Origin: Mucor racemosus
Lineage: Eukaryota; Mucoromycota; Mucoromycetes; Mucorales; Mucoraceae
Direction of reading: 5' to 3'
Assembly: GCA_027405735.1 (NCBI GenBank)
Contig: JAPEHQ010000012.1
Location: 310,001 to 374,000, forward strand
Length of the DNA: 64,000 nucleotides
The notes beneath the pieces were generated by a model. It was not told where the DNA came from. It did not search any database and was given only the letters and a program-made list of their open reading frames with translations. The translations under genes and the position numbers were made by a program. How positions within the stretch are numbered: the first letter of the stretch is position 1; each line of letters opens with the position of its first letter. Positions 1 to 9,105 of the stretch are shown here, one piece after another.

Positions 1-247
1 CTTGAGCAGTAAACTTGTCAAAGGAAACCTGATTCTTTTTAGCAAAGTCTAGGAAACGTAGTTGATGTTTCCTATAACATTTTTCTGTTGCGGATGGTTG
101 TAGGTGTTGTTGGAGCAGGTCCTGAGTCGCAGTAGCATTGAGGCCTAAGGAGTATATCCTGTTGCGGATAACTTCCAAACGGATAGCTTCCAATTGTTGT
201 GCTGTAGAGGATGGACTGCTAGTGGAGATGTTGTTTGGACATGACAT
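1..247 (-). CDS. DIRS tyrosine recombinase, N-terminal part (cut by window edge)
   Basis: An open frame on the minus strand begins at an ATG at 247 and runs off the window start. It overlaps the last ~100 bp of the RT/RNase H frame in a different phase. The translation contains RLEVIRNRIYSLGLN and, further on, RKHQLRFLDFAKKNQ. This looks like the N-terminal, SAM-like DNA-binding half of the tyrosine recombinase that DIRS elements use instead of an integrase. The catalytic R..HxxR..Y residues would lie outside the window, so activity cannot be judged. Overlapping gag, RT and YR frames are normal for DIRS elements. The frame is also open upstream of the ATG, so the true start is uncertain. Confidence 0.6.
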   Translation of the reverse strand, partial: MSCPNNISTSSPSSTAQQLEAIRLEVIRNRIYSLGLNATATQDLLQQHLQPSATEKCYRKHQLRFLDFAKKNQVSFDKFTAQ

Positions 248-2181
248 TTGTCCAAGATCAGAGGAGGGCGGATTGCTAATGCTTGTACCATGGGAAACCA
301 AATCGCACTGGGCCAGAGCGGGACTACCAATGTTACTATGGGTAACCGTTCCATAATTATTTTCTTCAATACTCTCAAGATAAGGTTCCAAGGGGGATTC
401 AGCCATGGGTTCTTCCACTGGGTCCATAGAATCGAGAATGCATCTGTTTGACATGCTCCTGGATCTGGCATCCAAGACACGTACCTTTCGAGGAGGTGAG
501 TCGTGCGGTCCGCGAATACGTCTACCGAATGGGGTCCCCAAAGTTGGTTGATTTGCTGGAACGTTGATGGTTTGATTTGCCACTGGTTCTTGAAGAATGT
601 TCGTCGAGATCCCATATCTGCTATTGTGTTGTGAATCCCGCTGATGTGTTGTGCTTGAATCATAATTCTGTGATGAATGCACCAATTCCATACTTCGGTT
701 GCAAGTTCCAAAAGAGGGAGGGATCGAGTTCCACCATGTTTGTTGATATAAGATAGACTCGTAGTGTTGTCTGTCCTGATCAGCACTGTGGAGTTCTCCG
801 GAAGAGGGAACGTCTTGAGAGCCAAATGAGCCGCCTTGAGCTCTCGCCAATTGATTGATTGCGCCGCCTCCTCCGGCGCCCAGTAGCCATGGGCCCGGTG
901 ATGTTTCCAGCTGCAACCCCAACCTGTGTTGCTTGCATCCACAAACACAGTTTGAGTCGGTGTCGCAGGAAGAAGAGAACGACCGTTCCATTGTTGTAAG
1001 TTCTGGTACCACCATTGAAGTTCCTCCAAGCTGGAATGATCCAAAGGTCGAGGTCGATCCCAGTCTGCCTCGTTCTTCACCACCTGATTCTTGTAATAGA
1101 GTAGATGCCTGGTGTACAATCGGGCTGGAAATATGGCGAAAGTTGCTGCTTGAATTCTCATCGTAAGGCTGTGTACCACCCGGGGAGTTTGTCTGTTGGG
1201 CTTGTCTAATACCTGTTTGATTGAGCGTCGAATATCTCGTAATTTCTTGAGAGGTAGAGCTGCTGTCATGGACTGGGTATTCAATACAAAGCCGAGGTGT
1301 TCTAATCGTTGGGTTGGGTCCAAGACGGATTTCTTGAAGTTCACGAGCCATCCTAACCGTTGGAGTAGAGTAACCACTGTCTGAGCCTGTTGAAGAGCCA
1401 ATTGTTTGCTGTTGGCTATGAGGAGCCAGTCGTCCAAGTATGCAGAGATCCTGATGCCTTGAGAGCGCAAGTGTTCCAAGATGGGCCTGCAAACTTTGGT
1501 GAAGACAAAGGGACTGGATGCCAAACCAAAGGCGGTGGTACAATACTGGTAGACTTGGTCTTTCCATTTCAGGCGTAAGAAACGTCTGGAATCTGGGTGT
1601 AGACCTATATGAAGGAAAGCATCGGATAAGTCGATTGAGACGAGATAATCTTTCGGTTTGATCATAAGTGAAACTTCTTTGATGGTTTCCATTTTGAAAT
1701 GAGGAGCTTCCAAATATTGGTTCAATCTTTTGAGATTGAACACCGGGCGAACGCCGCCATTCTTCTTTGGAATGACGAACATGGAACTGTAATAACCTGG
1801 AATTTCCTGAACTTGCTGAGGCGAAACTTTCTCTATTGCTGCTTTTTCCAGTAAATCTTGAATAGCTTGGTCGATAAGATGAGCTTGTTCGGCTGAAAAT
1901 GGTGTGATTGAGGTTGGTGTTGTGGTGGTTGGTGGTGTTGTGTGAAAAGAAATGTTGTAGCCATCTTTGATGATATTGTTGACAAATGGAGGTGTGGAGA
2001 TTTCTGTCCACGCCTGATAAAATTTGCTGAGACGTCCACCTACGGGTTCTATTGTTGATAGTGTTGTTGGTGCTGGTGTTGGTGTTGGTGTTGGTGTTGG
2101 TGTTGGTGTTGTTGTCGTTGTTGTTGTTGTTATTGTTGTCGCTGTTGTTGGTGCTGTTGTTGATGTTCCTGTTGTTGTCAC
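145..2181 (-). CDS. DIRS-type reverse transcriptase / RNase H polyprotein
   Basis: About 678 codons. A Thr/Pro-rich leader (residues ~1-40, coded by a GGTGTT/GTTGTT-type repeat on the plus strand) precedes a reverse transcriptase with VIPKKNGGVRPVFNLKRLN, a DLSDAF motif and the catalytic AYLDDWL box. An RNase H domain follows (VFVDASNTGWG, RTDNTT, then IADMGSR). The C-terminal segment, with VDVFADR, WMPDPG and LNPPW, is the extra domain typical of DIRS elements. No stop interrupts these domains, so the copy may be recent. The frame opens with GTG, and the first ATG falls inside the RT domain. Translation therefore probably depends on frameshifting from the upstream gag frame, which overlaps it by about 30 nt, or on a non-ATG start. 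Confidence 0.9.
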   Translation of the reverse strand: MTTTGTSTTAPTTATTITTTTTTTTPTPTPTPTPTPAPTTLSTIEPVGGRLSKFYQAWTEISTPPFVNNIIKDGYNISFHTTPPTTTTPTSITPFSAEQAHLIDQAIQDLLEKAAIEKVSPQQVQEIPGYYSSMFVIPKKNGGVRPVFNLKRLNQYLEAPHFKMETIKEVSLMIKPKDYLVSIDLSDAFLHIGLHPDSRRFLRLKWKDQVYQYCTTAFGLASSPFVFTKVCRPILEHLRSQGIRISAYLDDWLLIANSKQLALQQAQTVVTLLQRLGWLVNFKKSVLDPTQRLEHLGFVLNTQSMTAALPLKKLRDIRRSIKQVLDKPNRQTPRVVHSLTMRIQAATFAIFPARLYTRHLLYYKNQVVKNEADWDRPRPLDHSSLEELQWWYQNLQQWNGRSLLPATPTQTVFVDASNTGWGCSWKHHRAHGYWAPEEAAQSINWRELKAAHLALKTFPLPENSTVLIRTDNTTSLSYINKHGGTRSLPLLELATEVWNWCIHHRIMIQAQHISGIHNTIADMGSRRTFFKNQWQIKPSTFQQINQLWGPHSVDVFADRTTHLLERYVSWMPDPGACQTDAFSILWTQWKNPWLNPPWNLILRVLKKIIMERLPIVTLVVPLWPSAIWFPMVQALAIRPPLILDKCHVQTTSPLAVHPLQHNNWKLSVWKLSATGYTP

Positions 2182-2183
2182 TT

Positions 2184-3098
2184 CTATTGGCGAAAAGGGC
2201 TGTTGGTCTTCTTGTTGTTGGTGCTGTTGTTCTTGTTGCTGTTCTGTCGAAAAGTGTTGTTGTTGGAGTTGTAGTTGTTGTTGTTGGCGTTGCTGAAGTT
2301 GTTGTTGTTGTTGAAACCACCCTGCTGGGAGGGTGGACCTGGTCGAAAAAACTGTTGGTCCGAAACCGTCGAGAAAGAACTAGAAGGTCCTGAATTACCA
2401 GGCGTAAAGCGACGATGTTGACGACGATTAGCAGTTGCTTCACGAGTAGCCTTTCTTGCGGCAGTTTGCTGAATCAAAGTAGTTTGGAATTCATCCAAGG
2501 GGAGTGTATAATTGGTTTCTTGATCAGGCTTCAAAGAGAAAGCGGGATTGATAGCTCGAAGGGCAATATTATTACGTTGTTGAGTCATTAAGGAGCAGAC
2601 ATGAACCAAGAGACGACGAATATCCCGCAACATTGCGCTGTAGCGTTCTAGATTAGGATTACCAGTATCATAAGTAAATAATTCATGAGTGAGAATATCC
2701 AATGGACGAAAAGCAGCGGACAATTGATATTGTAGATGTTTGAGAGAGTTATCCTCATGCTTTTGTCCCTTGTTCATAATACGTTCAGCCGTAGGAATAG
2801 TAGTAGGAGCCTTATAGTCTACATGTGCCATGGGAGGGTAAGACTCGATGATGGACTTACGCTCTGAGTCCGAAAGTGGTTTGGAATTATGTAGAGGAAC
2901 ATCTAATTCCATGAGATCCATGAGACTATCCGAAGGAGACCAGTCGTAATGGGGACGAGTACCAAGTGAATGTAAAGGTGAAGTAGCAGTGTCATCCGCT
3001 GACTGCATAGGAGTAGGGCTAGTAGCACCATTGAGTTGTGCTTGAATGGCTGCAAGTTGTTGCTGCATGGCAGTAAATTGTTCTTCGATTGAGGACAT
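2184..3098 (-). CDS. DIRS gag-like protein
   Basis: 304 codons directly upstream of the RT frame and in another phase. It starts with an ATG at 3098 and MSSIEEQFTAMQQQLAAIQ, a short coiled-coil-like stretch. A helical middle part contains PLDILTHELF and YSAMLRDIRRLLVHVC. A basic, Asn/Ser/Gln-rich tail (FNNNNNFSNANNNNYNSNN) is likely to bind RNA. There is no CCHC zinc knuckle. Position, size and composition match ORF1 of DIRS elements, which is taken to be a structural protein. It shares no recognisable enzyme motif, so the assignment rests mainly on its place next to an unmistakable DIRS RT. Confidence 0.75.
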   Translation of the reverse strand: MSSIEEQFTAMQQQLAAIQAQLNGATSPTPMQSADDTATSPLHSLGTRPHYDWSPSDSLMDLMELDVPLHNSKPLSDSERKSIIESYPPMAHVDYKAPTTIPTAERIMNKGQKHEDNSLKHLQYQLSAAFRPLDILTHELFTYDTGNPNLERYSAMLRDIRRLLVHVCSLMTQQRNNIALRAINPAFSLKPDQETNYTLPLDEFQTTLIQQTAARKATREATANRRQHRRFTPGNSGPSSSFSTVSDQQFFRPGPPSQQGGFNNNNNFSNANNNNYNSNNNTFRQNSNKNNSTNNKKTNSPFRQ

Positions 3099-3289
3099 TG
3101 TTTTAATACTTTGTAAGAGGTTTGAATGGACTAAGAAGTCGGTTATGACCGAGCGAAAAAGAAGATTAATGTTTAGATATTGAATTTTATTTCTTTTTAT
3201 ATCTTATAAATTTCGCTATTAAATAAATGTTCAAGAAGATTCTAGCATAATAACCTTCCTATTTTGTTCTGACGGTCTCAATAAATTCT

Positions 3290-4390
3290 TTCGAGAATTT
3301 TCTCGACCTAGAATTAATATTTTGGAAAAATCTAAATTGGGTCCGAGAGAGCTCAACGAAGTCAATTAAATGTGTTTAGGACATAGACTATACTGGGTAC
3401 ATGTATTACTAGTAGAAGTGCTCAAAGGATTATTTAGACATTATTCTTAGCATAGAATGATGAGTATGAGGTGATAATGATGTATGCCAATTTTATTTCA
3501 TTTAGTTATGTTACATTTAGTCTATGATGAAATGGTGTAGCCTGAGATCCTGAAGTGAGCCAATCATGAACTCGTTCCTGGAAATGGAATTCAACTATTC
3601 CATTTGCATCAACATTCACGGTCTAAAGTAAATCAAGCATGAAGATCCTATATACTTAACTTGGTCGTATCCTACTAAACTTGCTATGGCCAACCTATTA
3701 TATCATCATGTTGTAATCAACTAGTTCTTCAAGAAGATGAAATCATACTTTCATACACTCTGTATTGTAGACTCTATATCCACGCTTCCAAAACATATAA
3801 ATACCCTGAATCCTGATGTCGTTCGAGATGGATTCGTTATCTTTTTACCTACAATATACTCAATAAATATATCTAGTTTTAACTTTATTTTCTAGTTATT
3901 CATTGTGTATATTTAAACAAAATGTATGCTAAAAAAATACCGTTCAATTTAACAAATATTTTGAAATCTACTGCAAAAATGTCAAAAGAAATGAAAAAAA
4001 AAATAAAGGTGCCTAGAATGTTTTCATACTAAAATATGTTATAGAGTACTTCAAAACAAGTAAGTTTTATTATCAAAAATAGTTAATATTACTTATTTTT
4101 TTGTAGAGATATGAAGGCTCAAATTGTTTATTTTTAGCAGCGAAATATCTGTAAAAATCTGAAACATTAGCACAGAAAAATTAATATCAACTGCAAAAAA
4201 TAGGATATTTCCGGATATTTATTTTTGGATTAAAGCTGAACATCTGAGGTACATTGATATATAACTTTTTCTTGATGTTATTTAGTGAAAAAAAAAGTTG
4301 AGCAGGGATGAAAAGTGAGACCCAGTTTTCAAGGAAAAAGTAGTAAATTTTACCTGATTTTGAGACATTCGTGAAATATAGAACAGGTAA
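3290..4390 (+). repeat. Dispersed repeat R1, copy a (split by an LTR)
   Basis: Shares the core TCTAAATTGGGTCCGAGAGA and the following GAGCTCAACGA with copies near 15300, 22780 (both inverted relative to this one) and 51900 (same direction). The downstream part also matches: a stretch rich in CAATTTAA, AATATTTTGAAA and AAAATGTCAAAA, then the complement of the CATCCCTGCTC block. The copy is interrupted between 3373 and 3919 by a solo LTR. Its upstream part is truncated or too decayed to recognise, next to the DIRS element. Confidence 0.7.
3373..3919 (+). mobile_element. Solo LTR, family LTR1, copy 1
   Basis: 547 bp starting TGTTTAGGACATAG and ending ATTTAAACA, so it has the TG..CA ends of an LTR. 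The 5-bp target duplication AAATG lies at 3368-3372 and 3920-3924. It contains a TATA-like ATATAAATACCC and a later AATAAA poly(A) signal in the order expected for an LTR. The R1 sequence on either side joins cleanly once the LTR and one AAATG are removed. A second copy lies at 43690-44241. There is no internal retrotransposon sequence, so it is a solo LTR left by recombination. Confidence 0.88.
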
Positions 4391-4657
4391 GTCAGTTTAA
4401 ACAATTCACGTCTATTTAGCAGTGTATAAAGTATATACTCGTCTCTGTTTTGTACTTGATTTATGGAATTAAGTACTTTTAACAGGTACATAGTACAAAT
4501 TTCATTGTAGTCGCTGCCAGGTTAGAATTCTTGCCTATTATTTTGTTCTTGTTTTTGTCAAATACTATCATGAGGGAAGATGATTCAAAATAGCAAATAT
4601 AAAACTGTGTGTCTATTTATTAGGACTATAGCTTTATATATAAACCTTTAAAACTAC

Positions 4658-5765
4658 CTAATCTTTATATTTCTTGAATAATTCTGTTGCGTTTATAATG
4701 TCGACATTACCTCCGCATAGTATAATTCCTATGCGTTTGATACCCTGCTCCTTCACCATGTTTCTGAAATCTTCATTATAAAGAGTAATAGCTACACCAA
4801 CAGCAGCGCTTGCTTCGATACAAAGCTTTGCACGTCCCCAAATCAATTCCATCGTGTTGATAATCTCTTTTTCAGTGACAGTAAAGACATCGTCCACATA
4901 TTTATGGATTTCCGAATAGGCAATATCACCCAAATTGGTCAACAAACCATCAGCCACTGATAATGAAGCAGCATTGGTTAATCTTTCTTTGTTTTTGAAA
5001 GATCTATAACAATCGTCTACCAAAGCTGGTTCGGCAGCAAATACTTTGATGTCTGGGTTTAAAGCTTTGGCTGCAATGGCACAACCAGTGAGCATACCAC
5101 CACCTCCGACAGGGACAATAATAGCATCGAGGTCTTTTACTTGGGAAAGTAACTCGACTGCAATTGTACCTTGACCAGCGATAACATTGGGGTTGTTGAA
5201 AGGGTGAATAAAAGAAGCTCCTTTCTCAATTCTGATTTGCTCGGCCTTTCGAAACGATCAGTTATAAATTCACACAAGTTTTGGGATTAAAATAAAAAAC
5301 TTACAGTTGCTTCACGAGCAGATTGAATAGGTTCGCATTCAACTACATTTGCTCCGTATGCTCGGACTGCAATCTTCTTGATTTCTGCCGTAGTATTTGG
5401 CATAACAACATAAGCGGGAATACCTCTAATCTTAGCAGCTAAAGCTATAGCTTGAGCATGGTTACCACTAGAGTGAGTAACAACACCATTTGCTGCTTCT
5501 TCATCAGTCAAAAGTTCAACAGCGTTACTAGCACCTCTAAACTTGAAAGCTTCGAATATTTAGCTCATGGGAAACCCCAAAAATGTAAATGTTTTTACTT
5601 ACATCCAGTTCTCTGGAATAATTCACACTTGAAGAATAACTCAACAGGGGCACCCTCTACAGAAGCTAATGTGTTGATGGCAGTGCAAGTTTGAATAGGT
5701 GTGCGATGTACTTTAATACGTTCTCCTGCTTGAAGGATATGATCTATGGTAATTTCGGTTGTCAT
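4658..5765 (-). CDS. Serine racemase (PLP fold type II)
   Basis: Exons complement(4658..5245, 5305..5549, 5603..5765) give 331 aa with GTAAGT-type donors. The protein is close in length and order to eukaryotic serine racemase, a PLP enzyme that interconverts L- and D-serine and also deaminates serine; related threonine dehydratases share the fold. The Schiff-base lysine is Lys57 in RTGSFKFRG, created across the first splice. HSSGNHAQA follows, as does the phosphate-binding loop VPVGGGGML at about 180-188, and the C-terminal ILCGGNVD. The start is the first ATG of the spliced frame (5763-5765). All catalytic motifs are intact. Without a phylogeny, a threonine/serine dehydratase cannot be fully excluded. 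Divergent from the RPC82 gene. Confidence 0.88.
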
Positions 5766-6840
5766 TGTATATGCAATTAGATAAGAATACTAGAGATAAG
5801 AAGGATTGTGAGAAAATTCGAGCATTTTTAAATCAAAAACTTTCGGCTGCGTTGTAGTAGTACAATCAGCTAGCGGCAAATAAATTACAAAAGATGATGA
5901 TAGATGTGATGCTACCAACTTGCATCAAATAAGCCGCCTTCATATCTTGATCATCCGGGATCTGACAGGACGTTGATTTTAATAAATTATTGTTATTTAG
6001 AGCATCTCGAATAAAGCAATATATTACCATTAGCTTTTCTTTAGTAAATCAATCATCACTCACCAACAGTGCTGAGTGTCCCAAATAATCATATTATTTC
6101 ATGTCAATCTTTATTTTCATAGTGTCCCTGAGCTTCCAAATAATGTAAATCCCTATCTTTTCCTTTCAATAGGATAGGAGAGACTGTATTTAAATCTTCG
6201 GATAACATAGATATACAATATTTTTAGACACCTTGATTCAAATACAAACCCGATGTAATAACAGCTCGTGAAACTTGCGTCTGAACATCAGGTTACCAAA
6301 AGAATTTATTGAAATAGAGCTGACAATTACAGATCAAATGATGTTTTTGTATAAAACAAAAGCCTTAAAAGGAATATAGAACTTGCTATATAGATTTGTA
6401 GTTGTATGAATCAGCATTACATTACTTCTCGAAAGTATTCTTTAAAGGATATAATAGTGTATGGTCATATAACAAAATATTGCATAAAAAAAAGTTTTTT
6501 GATTTGGATACTTTGGCCTTAAATAATTTATTTGATTCATGAAAAACTAACATACTGCCCTCACTATATGAATATTAATTTGAAAGCATCGTTTTATCCG
6601 CTGTTTTTTTTTCTTCAGGTAATTCATATACGAAATACTAAGAAATCTGTATTCCAAACCCAAGGTGCTCAAAGCGTAAAATTCATACCTAAAATACCGC
6701 CATCATGCAATTATTTCACCACTGCATTTATTATAGTGAGATTATTTGTGTCTCCGTTATCATTTTTGTGCAATTGTTAGAAATAAAAACCTGTTCCCGC
6801 CCCTTAATTTCTCTATTTCTCTATCATAAAACTTCAAATC
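5766..6840. other. Intergenic region between divergent genes
   Basis: 1,075 bp between the serine racemase (left) and RPC82 (right) start codons, so it should hold both promoters. It is AT-rich without a convincing gene. The last 40 bp before RPC82 form a pyrimidine-rich leader (CCCGCCCCTTAATTTC and so on), a pattern also seen before several other genes here. A short open stretch on the minus strand near 5920-5975 is too brief to call. Confidence 0.5.
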
Positions 6841-8955
6841 ATGTCTTATGAAGCTCGTATTTGTAAAGAAATACTAAAAGATGATTTTGGTATTTATCCT
6901 GCGGTAATCTTTTTAAATATATAGTATTTTGTAGTAAACGCGCTGATAGCATTGTTTAGACTATTGCCGACTTGCTTATATTGAAAGGTCGTTTGACATT
7001 ATCAGACCTGATTAGATTTAGTCGTTATACTCCAAAACTTGTTCGTGAATGTCTTGTTGTACTTGTACAGCATAGTATTGCTTACTTTTCAGAGGCGTCC
7101 GAGACAACTAAAAGCGATGCTACATACTATGAAGTTGACCCAAACAAGATAATAATGAGACTTCGTATGGGACGTATTATGCGTATTACAGAAGAGCATT
7201 ATGGAAAACCTGTATGTAATAAATACTGTGATTAATATATAAATAATTTAATTGTACATTTATAGGGTTCAGCAATATGTAAATTGTTGTTTCTAGACGG
7301 AAGAGTAAAGTTAAGCCAAGTATTGCAATGGGCAAAAATAAATGATGAAAAGCAAAAAGATGGTAGATATCTACAGAATTTGATAATAAAGCGATTCTAA
7401 TCGATTGAATAGAATCAGCCTATCTCAGGGCATTTACGTTGATGGCTCAGGAACAATTTATTACTGCCGTATTACCTGAACATAGTCGATCAATGACTGA
7501 CAGATATTTGGAAGCCGAAGAAAAAGAGCTTGAAAAATATACAATTATCACTACTGGCGAAGCAAAATACATTAAATCTACTGCCAAAACGAATACTGAC
7601 GCTGTATTGTCTCAACAGGAATATGCTGGAATGGTAAGTCAATTGTCGTAAATCACTCCCGTCAGTCACTAATGCATATTTGTATAGAAACGAAGAGCAT
7701 CTGATGTCTTACAATCAGAAGCAAAGGTAAATTAATAAATAAATATATAACTTTAGTGTTGAAATAACATTTGTTAGCGTCGAGCTCTTGAAATAGGGGA
7801 TTATACATTTGAAACAGAGGAAGAGAAATTAGAAGCTCAAGGACGAAAGGTAAGCATAGTTTATAATTATATATTTATTTGAATACCAACACTTGAAAAC
7901 AAATTAGAAAAGCAAACCATTGCTGTATGATATTGACCCAAATGTATTTTTTGCATTAAACTATGCTCGATATAATATATATTTTCGCAATCATGTATGT
8001 CTAAATATTGATACAGAAAGTCTTATACTTAATGGTTTTGTAGATGGTCGTTGAATTTGCCACAGATCGAGTCAACCGTACAGCAGGTATTGTTATGAAA
8101 ACATTCTTTAGAAATGGAAAAGAAAAGATGAAGGATGTTAAAGAAGATTATTCGCGTAAGTTATTTATAATTCATGCAAAAAATGCAACCCATCATCATC
8201 TCACTATTTTTATTATAAAAATAGCTGCTTCGACACCTTCACACATTGCTAATATGCTCGATGCTGATGTATTTCAACGGGGAGATCTTTATCTCCCATC
8301 GATTACTAGAAAGTCTGGAATGCCTGATGTGAACGAAATTGTTAATGGATATTTCCAATTGCTTCGACTGGATAATGCAGGATTCTTAATGAAAAGAGAC
8401 GAACTTGGAGCTAATCATTATGCCGTTAATTTCAAACGAATCAGACATGTTATGAAACGCCATTTACTAGAAGGGCTTTTAACAGAACGCTTTGGCATTG
8501 CATCATGTCGTATTGTCCGTATATTACTTGAAAAGGGAAAATTGGATGAATCACAAATACAAAAATTAGCAATGCTTCCGCCAAAAGATGTACGACTAAA
8601 GCTTGGCATGTTGCTGACAAATGGCATTGTTGAAATCCAGGAAGTGCCTCGATCGTCTGATCGTGCAACTAGTCGCTCATTTCATTTGTGGTTTGTTCCT
8701 ATCGAGAAATGTTTCGACGAGTTGATTGCTGATATATATCGAACAATAACAAATTTACAGCAACGTAAAAATGAAGAGCTTTTACGACGATCTCGTCTTT
8801 TAGAGAAATTAGGTAGAATTGATGTTCTTGCAAATATGGAACTCTTGAATGAAATCGACAAGGCTGAAGTAACTAAGATGGAGAATATTGTTGCAAGAAT
8901 TGAGATATCAAAAGAACGTTTAGATGCAATGCTCATGATTCTTCGAGATTTCTAA
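6841..8955 (+). CDS. RPC82: RNA polymerase III subunit RPC82 (RPC3/POLR3C)
   Basis: Nine exons: 6841-6903, 6960-7211, 7266-7390, 7429-7633, 7688-7726, 7778-7849, 7908-7994, 8044-8155, 8225-8955, giving 561 aa. The N-terminal winged-helix region shows LKGRLTLSDLIRFSRYTP and LVRECLVVLVQHS. The middle has YDIDPNVFFALNYARYN, and the C-terminal winged helix has ERFGIASCRIVRILLEKG followed by a closing coiled coil. RPC82 belongs to the Pol III heterotrimer needed for promoter opening at tRNA and 5S genes. The third intron (7391-7428) is only 38 nt and must be read as GC..AG to keep frame. The other introns are GT..AG. The ATG is the first in frame after a pyrimidine-rich leader. Confidence 0.85.
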
Positions 8956-9105
8956 ACATGCGCGTCAATTGAAAACATTGTCTCTTTAACAAGTCACCGT
9001 GAAAGAAGAAGTTTAATCCCTTTCATTGTCTACATTACAGTGCTATTTATCCCTTATTTCCATTTGTTGTATTGCTCTTTCTATATTAATAAATAATTCA
9101 AAATT

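Larger units (their letters stand above)
1..3260 (-). mobile_element. DIRS retrotransposon (partial)
   Basis: Three overlapping minus-strand frames in the order gag-like, RT/RNase H, tyrosine recombinase identify a DIRS element. The 5' side is about 160 bp upstream of gag, with an AT-rich untranslated leader up to about 3260. The exact terminal repeat cannot be fixed because the other end lies outside the window. It abuts a truncated R1 repeat from about 3290, so it may have inserted into or beside that older repeat. Confidence 0.8.

Noticed and set aside
2024..2393. Long plus-strand open frames rich in Val/Leu/Cys opposite the DIRS leader
   Set aside because: They are the complement of the GTT/GGT-type repeats coding for Thr/Pro and Asn/Gln runs in the DIRS proteins; no independent gene features.
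5920..5975. Short minus-strand stretch reading PDDQDMKAAYLMQ upstream of serine racemase
   Set aside because: Only about 15-30 codons, no clear start, splice partner or family match. Could be chance or a small upstream exon.
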